Of a DNA stretch of 64,000 bases, positions 17,861-26,604 are shown in pieces. A program made the translations under genes and the position numbers. Each line of letters opens with the position of its first letter. The first letter of the stretch is position 1. Origin of the DNA: Hydrogenimonas sp. GTDB lineage: Bacteria; Campylobacterota; Campylobacteria; Campylobacterales; Hydrogenimonadaceae. The stretch lies in assembly GCA_003945285.1 (NCBI GenBank), contig AP019005.1, positions 1,302,001 through 1,366,000 of the forward strand. Direction: 5' to 3'. The notes beneath the pieces are model-generated. The model was given only the letters and a program-made list of their open reading frames with translations. It was not told the DNA's origin and ran no database searches.

Positions 17861-18955
17861 ATGAAGCGAAGAACTTTCATGAAAGCTACCGCCGCGGCGG
17901 CTGCGGCGGTTACTTTTACAGGCTGTACGCGTGAACAGATAGAGGGCAGGAAGGGGGTAAATATCGCCCGAAGCCGCAAGGTCAGGCTGAAGATCGCCAC
18001 CAGCTGGCCTGCGCACTTTCCCATTATGGGTACAGGTGTAGAGCGTTTCGCACAGAAAGTTCATGATATGAGCGGAGGATCTTTGGAGGTCAAGATCTAT
18101 CCGAAAAACATTCTTGTGCCGGCTCTTGCGGTTTTCGATGCTACCGCCAGCGGCCAGATAGACGGTTTTCACTCCGGCCCATACTACTGGAAGGGGAAAA
18201 ACCCGGCCTTTGCACTCTTTAGCGGCGCACCTCTCAAAATGGTCGCGAGCGAACTCTACTGCTGGATGAACTACGGCGGCGGCTATGAGCTTTGGCGGGA
18301 ACTCTACGCCAGGTACAACCTCTACCCGTTCATCGGCGGGAACACCGGTGTGCAGATGGGGGGATGGTTCAGGAAGCCTATAGAATCGCTTGAGGACCTC
18401 AAAGGGCTGAAGATGCGTATCCCAGGTCTCGGCGGTGAGGTTATGGCAAAACTGGGAGTCAACCCCATTCTACTTCCGGCCGGAGAGATATATACCGCTC
18501 TGGAGAGAGGCACCATCGACGCTACGGAGTGGGTCGGACCGGCTCTGGATATTCGTATGGGGTTTTACAAGGTGGCGAAATACTACTACACAGGCTGGCA
18601 CGAACCTGGTTCCATACTGGAGCTCACGTTCAACAAAGCACGCTATGATAAACTTTCCGATGAACATAAATCTATAATAAAGTACGCCTCGGAGGCGATG
18701 ACTACAGAGATGTACCATGAGTTCATGCACGAAAACGGACTGGCTCTTAAAAAGCTTGAGTCGATGGATATAGAGATACGCGACTTTCCGCCGAAAATTA
18801 TAGAGGCTGCAAAAAAGGCAATGGATACGGTAGCAGAGGAACAGAGTGAAAAGAGCAAAGATTTCAGACGTGTTTACGACTCCATGGAGAGGTACTACTC
18901 CCTCATTAAGCCGTGGACAGATATCAGTGAAACGAAATTCTGCTCGATCAGATAG
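17861..18955 (+). CDS. TRAP transporter solute receptor, Tat-exported lipoprotein (TakP/FcbT1-like)
   Basis: The product has 364 residues. The N terminus carries a twin-arginine motif (KRRTFMK) and an alanine-rich hydrophobic stretch ending in a lipobox-like TFTGC (Cys22), so export by Tat and lipid anchoring are likely. The mature part is a DctP-fold receptor: LKIATSWPAHFPIMGTGV, the substrate-salt-bridge region LKGLKMRIPGLGGEV, and WVGPALDIRMGFYKVAKYY, which resembles 2-oxoacid-binding TakP. No DctQ or DctM membrane partner is nearby, so it is an orphan receptor here. A class II cytochrome follows 137 bp later. Confidence 0.88.
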   Translation: MKRRTFMKATAAAAAAVTFTGCTREQIEGRKGVNIARSRKVRLKIATSWPAHFPIMGTGVERFAQKVHDMSGGSLEVKIYPKNILVPALAVFDATASGQIDGFHSGPYYWKGKNPAFALFSGAPLKMVASELYCWMNYGGGYELWRELYARYNLYPFIGGNTGVQMGGWFRKPIESLEDLKGLKMRIPGLGGEVMAKLGVNPILLPAGEIYTALERGTIDATEWVGPALDIRMGFYKVAKYYYTGWHEPGSILELTFNKARYDKLSDEHKSIIKYASEAMTTEMYHEFMHENGLALKKLESMDIEIRDFPPKIIEAAKKAMDTVAEEQSEKSKDFRRVYDSMERYYSLIKPWTDISETKFCSIR

Positions 18956-19092
18956 AAAATTATTATCTTTTTGCAAATATAGCCGATATATTGAGAGTAA
19001 CCCGGAACCGTGTAATCTATTAAGTATAGTTTCGATTGATTTACAGACTACGGAGTTACTGCAAACATAAGACTCTTTTCCAAGGAATATCG

Positions 19093-19542
19093 ATGAAAAA
19101 AACTCTAAGTCTCTTTATCGTATCAATTTTGGCTGTTTCTACTGCCGCAGCAGTTGATATCGGCAAAAGTGACCTTGCCTCCAAGACAAGATTGAAAAAT
19201 ACGATGAGAAAGTTCGCGACGGGCCTGGATCAGATACAAAAAGGGATAATCTACAATGAAAAAGATAGAATAGAGATGGGAGTAAGGGTTATGAGGCAGG
19301 CTAAAAAGAACTTTCTCAAAAGACATGGGGAGATATTGAAAAAACAGATGCCCGATGACCCGAAATTCGCCTATTTCCTTGCGCAAAAAAGTGCCGAACG
19401 AATTCAGAAATATGTAAAAATGATGAGCAGTGAGATTCGCAATACACATGATTTCAGTAAAATAGCCGCCGCCTATACAGCAATTTTCAACCAGTGTGTC
19501 GGGTGCCATCAAAAGCTCAGAAAAAACTACACCGGAAAGTGA
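19093..19542 (+). CDS. Class II (c'/c-556-like) cytochrome c
   Basis: The product has 149 residues from the ATG at 19093, which has AAGGA upstream and gives a clean signal peptide (KKTLSLFIVSILAVSTAAA). A single haem site CVGCH lies at residues 135-139, near the C terminus, the hallmark of class II four-helix cytochromes. The preceding sequence is helical and Lys/Met-rich. It is a periplasmic electron carrier or gas-binding protein; its partner is not evident. It is codirectional with the TRAP receptor gene, but 137 bp separate them. Confidence 0.85.
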   Translation: MKKTLSLFIVSILAVSTAAAVDIGKSDLASKTRLKNTMRKFATGLDQIQKGIIYNEKDRIEMGVRVMRQAKKNFLKRHGEILKKQMPDDPKFAYFLAQKSAERIQKYVKMMSSEIRNTHDFSKIAAAYTAIFNQCVGCHQKLRKNYTGK

Positions 19543-19640
19543 CTTTTACCCAACCGGTATTCCGAATGATATGTATACCGTTCTGGTTTCCCCAGGATAC
19601 TGCTATTATATCATCCGTAAATAGCTGACACATAGGAGTA

Positions 19641-19705
19641 ACTGACCGGCAAGCACGCTTTTTCGACCTCTTTTTCCGCCCAGATCCCGGGGCTGACAAA
19701 CTCTG
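19641..19705 (+). repeat. Half copy (right arm) of the type 1 palindrome
   Basis: ACTGACCGGCAAGCACG followed by TTTTTCCGCC and GATCCCGGGGCTGACAAA matches the right half of the palindrome at 36253-36417 (GGGCAAGCGCAG, TTTTTCCGC, AATCCCGGGGCTGACAAA). No matching left arm is present. It lies between the convergent cytochrome and queC genes. Confidence 0.55.
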
Positions 19706-19728
19706 ATTGCCTCAATTACCCGATTTTA

Positions 19729-20400
19729 TCAGCATCTGTCAGCATATTCGAGCGGATCTTTAATTCCCGCTTTTTCAAACCCCTTAAGGCGGAGACGGCA
19801 GCTGTCACAGACGCCGCATGCCTCCCCCTCCTCCTTGTAGCAGCTCCAGGTCAATTCCAACGGTACTCCGTAGTTTAGTGCACTCTTTACTATATCCTCT
19901 TTTTTCAGATGAATAAGAGGTGTCTCTATGCAAATCTCGGTACCCTCTTTCGTTCCGAGGTTTATAGCCTTCTGCATTGCCGCTATGAACTCTTCACGGC
20001 AATCGGGATAGCCGCTGCTATCCTCCTCCACGACACCTATGAAGAGCGCCTCGGCCCCCTCTTTTTCGGCTACGGCTGCTGCTATCGAGAGAAATATGCC
20101 GTTACGGAAAGGTACATATGTTACCGGGACACCCGGTTCGATACCGCCGGTAGGGACATCGATGTTTCTGTCCGTCAAAGCAGATGCCCCTATCTGTGAG
20201 AAAAACGGAAGATCTATCACATACCGCCCCTCTACTCCAAGAGCGTCGCAAATAGCCTCGAAAGCCTTCCGTTCCCTGCTCTGTGTACGCTGCCCGTAGT
20301 CAAAGTGCAGAGCTATTACCCCGTATCCTCTCGATTTCGCTATGTATGCCGCCGTGGAAGAGTCCATACCGCCGCTTAAAATAACTATCGCTTTTTTCAA
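19729..20400 (-). CDS. queC: 7-cyano-7-deazaguanine synthase
   Basis: Makes preQ0 from 7-carboxy-7-deazaguanine for queuosine tRNA modification. The product has 223 residues. The PP-loop ATPase signature [10 protein letters not shown] lies at 8-17 and the C-terminal zinc site shows as [15 protein letters not shown]. The start is TTG at 20400 with GAGG 7 nt upstream. No other que gene is in the window. Confidence 0.95.
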   Translation of the reverse strand: MKKAIVILSGGMDSSTAAYIAKSRGYGVIALHFDYGQRTQSRERKAFEAICDALGVEGRYVIDLPFFSQIGASALTDRNIDVPTGGIEPGVPVTYVPFRNGIFLSIAAAVAEKEGAEALFIGVVEEDSSGYPDCREEFIAAMQKAINLGTKEGTEICIETPLIHLKKEDIVKSALNYGVPLELTWSCYKEEGEACGVCDSCRLRLKGFEKAGIKDPLEYADRC

Positions 20401-20461
20401 AAACTGCCTCTTATAATATAGACTACCGGAATTTTATCGAAATTAGGATAAAATCGCGCCT

Positions 20462-20887
20462 ATGATTGAAATTACGAACGAAACCGACTACATACCGAAC
20501 AAAAATCTGCTTGAGACCGTTGCGGCGGAACTTACCGACCGAGATATAGAGCTGATTCTGACCGACAATGCGACGATTCGTGAGATGAACAGAATCAACC
20601 GCGGCGTAGATGCGCCTACCGACGTATTGAGTTTTCCGCTGGAGAAAGTACCGTTTGCGCCGCTTGGAGAGATCGTCATCAGCGTCGAGTATGCCAAAGA
20701 GAAAGCGAGTCAGTACGAAAACTCTCTTGACGACGAGATAGCGCTTCTTTTCATTCACGGCCTTTTGCATCTTCTAGGCTACGACCACGAAAACGATGAA
20801 GGTCAGATGAGGGAAAAAGAGGAGGAGTTGATACGACGGTTCGGACTTCCAGAAAGCCTCATAGTAAGAAACGTGGAGAGAGATTGA
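20462..20887 (+). CDS. ybeY: Endoribonuclease/rRNA maturation factor YbeY
   Basis: Metal-dependent RNase for 16S rRNA 3' end maturation and ribosome quality control. The product has 141 residues. The zinc motif HGLLHLLGYDH has His99, His103 and His109, and the conserved N-terminal NRINRGVDAPTDVLSFPL is present. A TAAAAT -10-like box lies just upstream (20449-20454). The stop overlaps the antiporter ATG by one base (TGATG). Confidence 0.95.
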   Translation: MIEITNETDYIPNKNLLETVAAELTDRDIELILTDNATIREMNRINRGVDAPTDVLSFPLEKVPFAPLGEIVISVEYAKEKASQYENSLDDEIALLFIHGLLHLLGYDHENDEGQMREKEEELIRRFGLPESLIVRNVERD

Positions 20888-21822
20888 TGGATTTCATTGT
20901 TTTCATAGTAAGCATGGGGGCACTCATTTGGGGTGCCGAGTTCATAATAAAAGAGTCCGAGCGGATCGCACTTCACTATAATATCAGCGAATTTATCATA
21001 GGAGCCACTCTCATAGCGCTGGGAACCAGCCTGCCGGAGATGGCTGCCAGTATTGCGGCAAGCGCCAAAGGGCAGAGCGATATGGCCGTCGCCAACGTAC
21101 TCGGCTCCAACATAATGAACATCGCTCTCGTACTGGGTCTAGTCTTTCTGGTCGCCAAACGGATAAAACCGTCACGTGATCTATTCTCCAAGGACAGTGC
21201 ATGGCTTCTCTTCCCGGCGATAATATTCCCGCTCATGATCCTGGACGGCTCGCTCTCCAGGATCGACGGCTTTCTGCTATTTGCGATGATGGGAGCCTAT
21301 GTCATATTTCTCATACAGTCTCACGGTGAAGAGGAGATTGCCGAAATCGACGAAGATCTGAAAAAAGAGTCTTTCAACTGGCCGAAGAGCCTTGGCCTTC
21401 TGCTTGCCGGTTTCATTCTCGTCGTAGTCGGAGCAGATTACGCCATAGAGAGTGCCGCGAACATAGCCAAAAGCTTCGGTATAAGTGAATGGATAATAGG
21501 TCTTCTTCTTATTGCATTCGGAACCAGTCTGCCGGAGCTTGTGGTCAGCATAAAAGCTGCCCGCAAAGGCAAAGCCGACATGAGCATAGGAAATATAATA
21601 GGCTCGAACATGGCGAACACTTCAGTCGTTTTGGGCTCAGCCGCCATGACAAGCCCGCTTTCGATAGATCTAACCGCCGGGTCGTTCGACATATTCCTGA
21701 TGATGGGCGTAACTCTGATGCTTGTCTTTATTACCGCAAACAGGCTCTACTCGAAGGCATCGGGGGTTATGCTTCTGATCGTACTGGCTATCTTTCTCCA
21801 GAACGCGCTGGTCTCCCAATAA
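20887..21822 (+). CDS. Calcium/sodium antiporter, YrbG type
   Basis: The product has 311 residues and about ten membrane segments. The two CaCA alpha repeats are explicit: GATLIALGTSLPEMAAS (near 40-56) and GLLLIAFGTSLPELVVS (near 205-221), each followed by a GSNIMN or GSNMAN block. The cytoplasmic linker is acidic (HGEEEIAEIDEDLKKE). It is coupled to ybeY. The ion specificity (Ca2+/Na+ or Ca2+/H+) cannot be read from the sequence. Confidence 0.9.
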   Translation: MDFIVFIVSMGALIWGAEFIIKESERIALHYNISEFIIGATLIALGTSLPEMAASIAASAKGQSDMAVANVLGSNIMNIALVLGLVFLVAKRIKPSRDLFSKDSAWLLFPAIIFPLMILDGSLSRIDGFLLFAMMGAYVIFLIQSHGEEEIAEIDEDLKKESFNWPKSLGLLLAGFILVVVGADYAIESAANIAKSFGISEWIIGLLLIAFGTSLPELVVSIKAARKGKADMSIGNIIGSNMANTSVVLGSAAMTSPLSIDLTAGSFDIFLMMGVTLMLVFITANRLYSKASGVMLLIVLAIFLQNALVSQ

Positions 21823-21843
21823 AGAGGTCGATAAGGTTCTACT

Positions 21844-23637
21844 CTATTTCATATAACCGTTATCTACGAGCCAGTTGAATATCTCTTTGGCGATCGGACC
21901 GGCGGCAGATCCGCCGTGCCCTCCGTGTTCTACTAGAATTGTGACGATATACTTCGGATTTCTGTAGGGAGCGTAGGTGGTCAGCCATGCGTGTGAACGG
22001 TGGTAATATGCAAGCTCCGCCTCTTTCATCCGCTTCTTCTCCTCCTGCGGTATGCCGATGACCTGTGCTGTTCCGGTCTTTCCTGCCACTTTGACTTTCG
22101 TACCTTTCATAGCTTGGTATGCTGTTCCTTTGGGGGTATTGCAGACTTCATACATAGCTCTTTGCACCAGCGGCAGGACCCTCTTTTCCCTGAGTGTCAG
22201 GACATCCTCTATCTTCGGCTCTACCGGTTTGTCTCCCAGAGAGTGTGCGATGTATGGTCTCGGAAGTTTCCCGGTCGCCATCAGTGCGGTAAAGCGTGCA
22301 ATCTGCATAGGTGTGACCAGCAGATATCCCTGTCCTATGGATGCGTTCAGTGTCTCACCCTTGTACCATGGCTGACCGTACTTGGTCATCTTCCACACTT
22401 TATCCGGTACGGCACCGATAAACTCGTTGGGCAGATCGATTCCCGTCTTCTCACCCAGCCCCATGTTTCTCAGTTCATGGGCAATTTTGTCTATACCTAC
22501 AAGAAGGCTGCCCTTGTAGAAGTATACGTCGCAACTCTCCCTGATGGCCTTTATCATATCGGTCTCTTCATGCCCGGTGCTTTTCCAGCATCTGAAGCGG
22601 TGCTTTCCCAGCTCTATCGAGCCGTTGCAGTAGAACTTCGTATATGGTGAAACCTTCTTGGAGTCGACAAAAGCGAGAGCTGTGCCCGGCTTTATGACGG
22701 AACCTGGCGGATAGAGACCGTGTATCAGCTTGTTCGTGAAGGGGTGCTCGAGATCTTCGATTAGCTTTTTCCACTCCTTCCGGCTGATTCCGCTGACGAA
22801 ATCGTTCGGATTGTATGCCGGATAACTCCCCGCACTCAATATGGCACCGTCAGTCCGCATTACGATGGCCGCACCGGATTTGTGCTCTTTTTTGAAAAGG
22901 TTGAAGATAAACGCCTGAAGACGCATATCTATATTGAGCTTCAGGGTTCTATCCTCTTTGGGCGGAACCGTTTCGACTACACCGATCTGCTTGTTGAAAG
23001 CGCTCACTTTGACCTTCTTGTAGCCCGGTTCTCCCTGCAGGAAAGTGTTGTAATACTTTTCGAGTCCACTCTTTCCTGTCGTCATCGTAAGCTTCACCAC
23101 GTTGTCTTCGGCCATATCCTTCTCGTTGGCTTTTCCGACGAAGCCGACGATATGCGCCGTCTCCGGCCCGTAGGGGTAGTAGCGCATAGTGGTCGGTTTT
23201 ATATGAATATGCTCTTTTCTTGAGAGCGCCGTGTAGTGCACCAGTACTTTTTCATAGGGAATGAATCTTATGACGACGATCGGTTCATGCCTGTATGGAG
23301 AGTCATATTTTCTATACCGCCTCTCCAGCCTGGTAAGATTCTGGTCGGGGAAAGCCCTTTTTATCTCCTGGAGCGCCCGCTTCAAAAGAGGAGTACGTCT
23401 CTTTGAACTCAGGTGGGCGTCGACAAGGATTTTGAAACCGATCTTGTTGATCGCTATAGGCTTGCCGGAGCGGTCTAGTATCTCACCCCTTACCGGAAGT
23501 ATCCACTCTCTCTTTATTATGTTTTGTGTCGCCAGAGATTCGTAGTATGTATTGGACTTTATCGTAAGCTGATATATTCTTACAAGAAGAACTATCCATA
23601 CGAGCAGAAAGATCGCTATTACTATTCTGATCCTCAA
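21844..23637 (-). CDS. mrdA: Penicillin-binding protein 2
   Basis: Transpeptidase of the elongasome, working with RodA. The product has 597 residues: an N-terminal membrane anchor (about 5-24), a pedestal/dimerisation region from ~40, and a transpeptidase domain with active-site SVIK (in YPPGSVIKPG), SCD and KTG (in AGKTGTAQV). The TTG start overlaps the preceding stop (TTGA). It is the last gene of the long minus-strand envelope cluster. Its partner rodA lies 28 kb away at 51565 rather than adjacent. Confidence 0.95.
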   Translation of the reverse strand: MRIRIVIAIFLLVWIVLLVRIYQLTIKSNTYYESLATQNIIKREWILPVRGEILDRSGKPIAINKIGFKILVDAHLSSKRRTPLLKRALQEIKRAFPDQNLTRLERRYRKYDSPYRHEPIVVIRFIPYEKVLVHYTALSRKEHIHIKPTTMRYYPYGPETAHIVGFVGKANEKDMAEDNVVKLTMTTGKSGLEKYYNTFLQGEPGYKKVKVSAFNKQIGVVETVPPKEDRTLKLNIDMRLQAFIFNLFKKEHKSGAAIVMRTDGAILSAGSYPAYNPNDFVSGISRKEWKKLIEDLEHPFTNKLIHGLYPPGSVIKPGTALAFVDSKKVSPYTKFYCNGSIELGKHRFRCWKSTGHEETDMIKAIRESCDVYFYKGSLLVGIDKIAHELRNMGLGEKTGIDLPNEFIGAVPDKVWKMTKYGQPWYKGETLNASIGQGYLLVTPMQIARFTALMATGKLPRPYIAHSLGDKPVEPKIEDVLTLREKRVLPLVQRAMYEVCNTPKGTAYQAMKGTKVKVAGKTGTAQVIGIPQEEKKRMKEAELAYYHRSHAWLTTYAPYRNPKYIVTILVEHGGHGGSAAGPIAKEIFNWLVDNGYMK

Positions 23638-24104
23638 AACAGAACCGCTCCCGCGACATCGGCCATAAGATAGTAGACGAGAATAAGGGCCGTATCTATA
23701 AACTTCTCATTCATGAGAGCTCCGTAGCCGTATAGAAAAGAGAAGTAGAGAAGATCAAATATGACCGCACTCAGAACCTTGATAACAGCCTCCATATGGA
23801 ATGTCTGGGTTATTTTGGAATCGAAAATAACAAACGTCACTATCATAACGCTCCAGATTCCGTAAAGAGGAAGCCCCCAGACAGACTCGAAGACAAGAGC
23901 GTACACCATCCAGATTGCAATTGACGGCAGTTCTTTCGATCTTACCGCGTCTCTCCACTGGAGGTAGACAAAACCTAGAAGAGGAGGAAGAAGCGGGTAG
24001 AGACTCTCGATCGCGGGATAGAGAACTACCGCCAGAAAAAGTAGAAAACGGGTTAGAGCCTTTTTATCAAAGATATCTCGTTGCACACCGGAAAATATTT
24101 GCAT
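23634..24104 (-). CDS. Polytopic membrane protein in the mreD position
   Basis: The product has up to 156 residues and 4-5 hydrophobic segments (FLLFLAVVLYPAIESLYPLLPPLLGF, IAIWMVYALVFESVWGLPLYGI, MIVTFVIF, ALILVYYLMADVAG; each shown in part). It lies just upstream of mrdA and overlaps it by 4 bp, the place MreD occupies in other bacteria, and its size and topology fit MreD, but the sequence is not distinctive. The listed ATG gives a 52 bp overlap with the acetyltransferase gene; a GTG six codons later would shorten this. Confidence 0.6.
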   Translation of the reverse strand: MQIFSGVQRDIFDKKALTRFLLFLAVVLYPAIESLYPLLPPLLGFVYLQWRDAVRSKELPSIAIWMVYALVFESVWGLPLYGIWSVMIVTFVIFDSKITQTFHMEAVIKVLSAVIFDLLYFSFLYGYGALMNEKFIDTALILVYYLMADVAGAVLF

Positions 24105-24520
24105 TTGATACAGTCCGCCCAGATTTTATGTTCGGGGATTGTCTCTTTCGGAATCTCTACAAATCCGAGACGCTCGAAAAACTTCCCCATATATGTAAGC
24201 GCAAGCACCTCTTTGACACGCAGTTTCCGCCCCTCCCGCACAGCCTCTTCAACCAGTCTGCTTCCTATCTTTCTGTGCCGGTGCCCCTCTTTTACAATGA
24301 GACTGCGTATCTCCCCGAGGCGCATGGAGTGGATGTGGAGGGCCACATATCCGAGCAGCTCCCCGCTCTCTTCGTCGGATGCAATTGTGTAGGAGCGTAT
24401 ATTGGTCGCCAGTTCATCATCGCTCCTTGGCAGGATTATCCCCTCTTCCACCTCTTTTTTCACGATCTCCTGCATCCGTGGAATATCGGTTAGAAGCGGT
24501 TTTGAAAATATCACCGACAC
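24053..24520 (-). CDS. GNAT acetyltransferase, short N-acetylglutamate synthase-like
   Basis: The product has 155 residues. The acetyl-CoA-binding core reads EIRSLIVKEGHRHRKIGSRLVEEAV, a typical GNAT motif A split here over positions ~70-95. The C terminus IPEHKIWADCIKCKYFP is what I associate with the short stand-alone ArgA proteins of Campylobacterota that start arginine synthesis. No other arg gene is near, so the assignment stays tentative. It overlaps engB by 10 bp. Confidence 0.72.
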   Translation of the reverse strand: MSVIFSKPLLTDIPRMQEIVKKEVEEGIILPRSDDELATNIRSYTIASDEESGELLGYVALHIHSMRLGEIRSLIVKEGHRHRKIGSRLVEEAVREGRKLRVKEVLALTYMGKFFERLGFVEIPKETIPEHKIWADCIKCKYFPVCNEISLIKRL

Positions 24521-25128
24521 CCTGCTCCCCCTATAACTATCTCGAAAATCAGCTTTTTGAGCTTCTCTATACCCCTGTTTTTAAGGTTTGAAACCAGAAT
24601 CGCTCCCGGGTAACTCTTCAGTACTTTAGACATCTCTTTCTGGTTAAGCTTATCCGATTTGGTAAAGACCTCCAAATAGCACTGGTCGGGCTGTATGAAA
24701 CCCTCTATATATCTCTTAACCTCGTCATCTATCGGCGCATCAGGGTGTCTTGCATCGCGAAGATGGATGAAAAGACGTATAGTACGCCTCTTTTTTATGA
24801 AATCGTTCAGACTCTTCTGCCACTCATACTTCATACTTTTGGAGACTTTGGCATACCCGAACCCCGGCAGATCTACAAAGTGGACCCTATATTTTTCACC
24901 GTTTTCATCATCTTTGTAAATCACGTCGAAGTAGTTTATAAGCCGTGTCTTACCGGGGGTGGAGGAGCTTTTGGCAAGGTTTTTTCTATGTGTCAGGGAG
25001 TTTAGAAGCGAGCTTTTGCCCACGTTGCTTCTACCCAGAAAAACTACCTCTCCAATCCCCTCGGCGGGAGCCTCCTCCAACCTGCTGGCAGAGGTTATGA
25101 AAGAGGCGTCAACGATTCTCGCCGCCAT
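24511..25128 (-). CDS. engB: Ribosome biogenesis GTPase EngB/YsxC
   Basis: The product is a 205-residue GTPase that takes part in large-subunit assembly. G1 is GRSNVGKSSLLN (near 31-42), G2 is the KSSSTPGKTRLINYF region, G3 is DLPGFGYAK, and G4 is TKSDKL. The gene overlaps lptA by 20 bp at its start and the acetyltransferase by 10 bp at its end. The position between LPS transport and wall genes is conserved in related genomes as I recall. Confidence 0.95.
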   Translation of the reverse strand: MAARIVDASFITSASRLEEAPAEGIGEVVFLGRSNVGKSSLLNSLTHRKNLAKSSSTPGKTRLINYFDVIYKDDENGEKYRVHFVDLPGFGYAKVSKSMKYEWQKSLNDFIKKRRTIRLFIHLRDARHPDAPIDDEVKRYIEGFIQPDQCYLEVFTKSDKLNQKEMSKVLKSYPGAILVSNLKNRGIEKLKKLIFEIVIGGAGCR

Positions 25129-25591
25129 CTGGCTCCTCCACTTTGAAAATGAACTTCACAGGCTTACCCTCGTCTCCCTCGACATTGGCACGGCCGGTCC
25201 GCTTCTCGACAATAACCTTCTCTCCAATTATGGTTCTCTCCAGTTTCGGCTCCTTTAGAACCACATCGCCGAAGAGCTCGTAAAGCTCCCTCTTCGGCCA
25301 ATAGACGAGTTTCGAAGCTTTGCCCCTGTAGTATCCGCCGCTTTCCATATGTATGACGAACCTGCTGTTTCCGATAGCTTCATACCTTATCGGTTTTCTC
25401 TCTTCGTCAAAATAGACGACAACCTTCGATGCGTTAAGCTCGTCGCTCCCCTTTTTCATATGGACGTTGCCGATAAATTCGGTTATCTTTCTAGCCTGGT
25501 CGGCTTCGAAATGGTCTGCCGTAATCTCGACATTTTCCGCGGCGGCCAATATGGCGGCCGACGCCGTAAAGAAGATAAGGAGTTTTCTCAA
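25109..25591 (-). CDS. lptA: LPS transport periplasmic protein LptA
   Basis: The product has 160 residues with a signal peptide (RKLLIFFTASAAILAAA). The OstA-like beta-jellyroll shows as VEITADHFEADQARKI, FIGNVHMKKGSDELNASKV and GKASKLVYWPKRELYELFG. LptA bridges the periplasm and passes lipopolysaccharide from LptC to LptD. It follows lptC directly (no gap) and overlaps engB by 20 bp. Confidence 0.9.
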   Translation of the reverse strand: MRKLLIFFTASAAILAAAENVEITADHFEADQARKITEFIGNVHMKKGSDELNASKVVVYFDEERKPIRYEAIGNSRFVIHMESGGYYRGKASKLVYWPKRELYELFGDVVLKEPKLERTIIGEKVIVEKRTGRANVEGDEGKPVKFIFKVEEPDGGENR

Positions 25592-26113
25592 TTATATATC
25601 CTCGGTAGCGATATCCGCTTTTATCGAATCGGCTGTGATTTTACCACTTTTTTGATAATAAAACATATTTTTCCCTCTGACGACACTCTCTCCGTAACGG
25701 GCCGTAAACGGCAGACCTGCCGTGGAGTATACCTTTCTTTTCAGGTCGAAATAGGTTTTTTCAGTATCGATTTGCCATCCCTCTTCCAGCTTAAGTACAA
25801 CACTCCTCTCAAAGAGCAGAGTACCGTCTTCGTTGTAGACCGCCTCTTTCGCCTTTATGGACTCTCTTCCTTGGGGTGTGAGGCGCTTGAAATATGGAGA
25901 CTTTATTTTCATAAACTGCGGAAACTTCTCGGCTACAAGCCCGCGCCCTACACTGAGAATCCCCTTCTCGGTTATCTCAAAACTCCTGAAGTCTATAAAC
26001 ATGATCTGCGGGACACCCTTTTTTTCGACCCTTCCCGTCTGGTGCGGTTTTAGAAAAAAAATGGCCGCAAGCGTTGCAGCAAACAGGAGATACAACATAT
26101 GTTTTATATTCAA
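25592..26113 (-). CDS. lptC: LPS export protein LptC
   Basis: The product has about 173 residues with an N-terminal membrane anchor (MLYLLFAATLAAIFFL) and a periplasmic OstA-type domain (MFIDFRSFEITEKGILS, KAKEAVYNEDGTLLFERSV, YSTAGLPFTARYGES). I favour TTG at 26113, whose first bases overlap the kdsC stop (TTGA) with AAGG upstream; GTG at 26119 and ATG at 26098 are alternatives. It sits between kdsC and lptA, the order known from E. coli (kdsC-lptC-lptA). Confidence 0.85.
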   Translation of the reverse strand: MNIKHMLYLLFAATLAAIFFLKPHQTGRVEKKGVPQIMFIDFRSFEITEKGILSVGRGLVAEKFPQFMKIKSPYFKRLTPQGRESIKAKEAVYNEDGTLLFERSVVLKLEEGWQIDTEKTYFDLKRKVYSTAGLPFTARYGESVVRGKNMFYYQKSGKITADSIKADIATEDI

Positions 26114-26604
26114 AGCCACCTTGAAAGATACTCCTCTTCAAGCCCCTCTTTGAGTATGAGCAGCTCTATCATTTCGCGTATCGCACCATCGCCTCCTTTA
26201 CGGCTCAAAACGGTATCCGCTATCTCGACGACGCGATGTACGGCATCTGCCGGAACGAAGGAGTGGCCGCACGCCTTCAACATCCTGTAGTCGTTCAGGT
26301 CGTCTCCTATGACGGCGGTATGCTCCACTCCTATGCCGAGTTCGGCACATATCGACTCCAGTACCGCAAGTTTGTCTTTGACACCCTGATAGAAGTGCTG
26401 TATACCGAGCTCTTCGGCCCTTCGCTTTACAATTTCGGAGCTCCTTCCTGTAATTATCGCGGCGGAACGTCCCATAGCGATCCAGTTGACTATCGCGAAA
26501 CCGTCTTTTACATTGAAAGATTTCACCTCGTCGCCGCCGGCGGTATAGATGATTCTGCCGTCGGTCATACAGCCGTCTACATCTAGTACTATCAACTCGA
26601 TCAC
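26110..26604 (-). CDS. kdsC: KDO-8-phosphate phosphatase
   Basis: HAD phosphatase of 164 residues that dephosphorylates 3-deoxy-D-manno-octulosonate 8-phosphate for lipid A core synthesis. Motif I is LDVDGCMTDG (7-16), motif II is ITGRSS, and the C-terminal motif is VIGDDLNDYRML. The GTG start overlaps the hisB stop (GTGA). Its lack of a large cap domain matches the tetrameric KdsC class. Confidence 0.92.
   Translation of the reverse strand: MIELIVLDVDGCMTDGRIIYTAGGDEVKSFNVKDGFAIVNWIAMGRSAAIITGRSSEIVKRRAEELGIQHFYQGVKDKLAVLESICAELGIGVEHTAVIGDDLNDYRMLKACGHSFVPADAVHRVVEIADTVLSRKGGDGAIREMIELLILKEGLEEEYLSRWL

Noticed and set aside
21823-21843. Bidirectional terminator between the antiporter and mrdA
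   Set aside because: The gap is only 21 bp and shows no inverted repeat.
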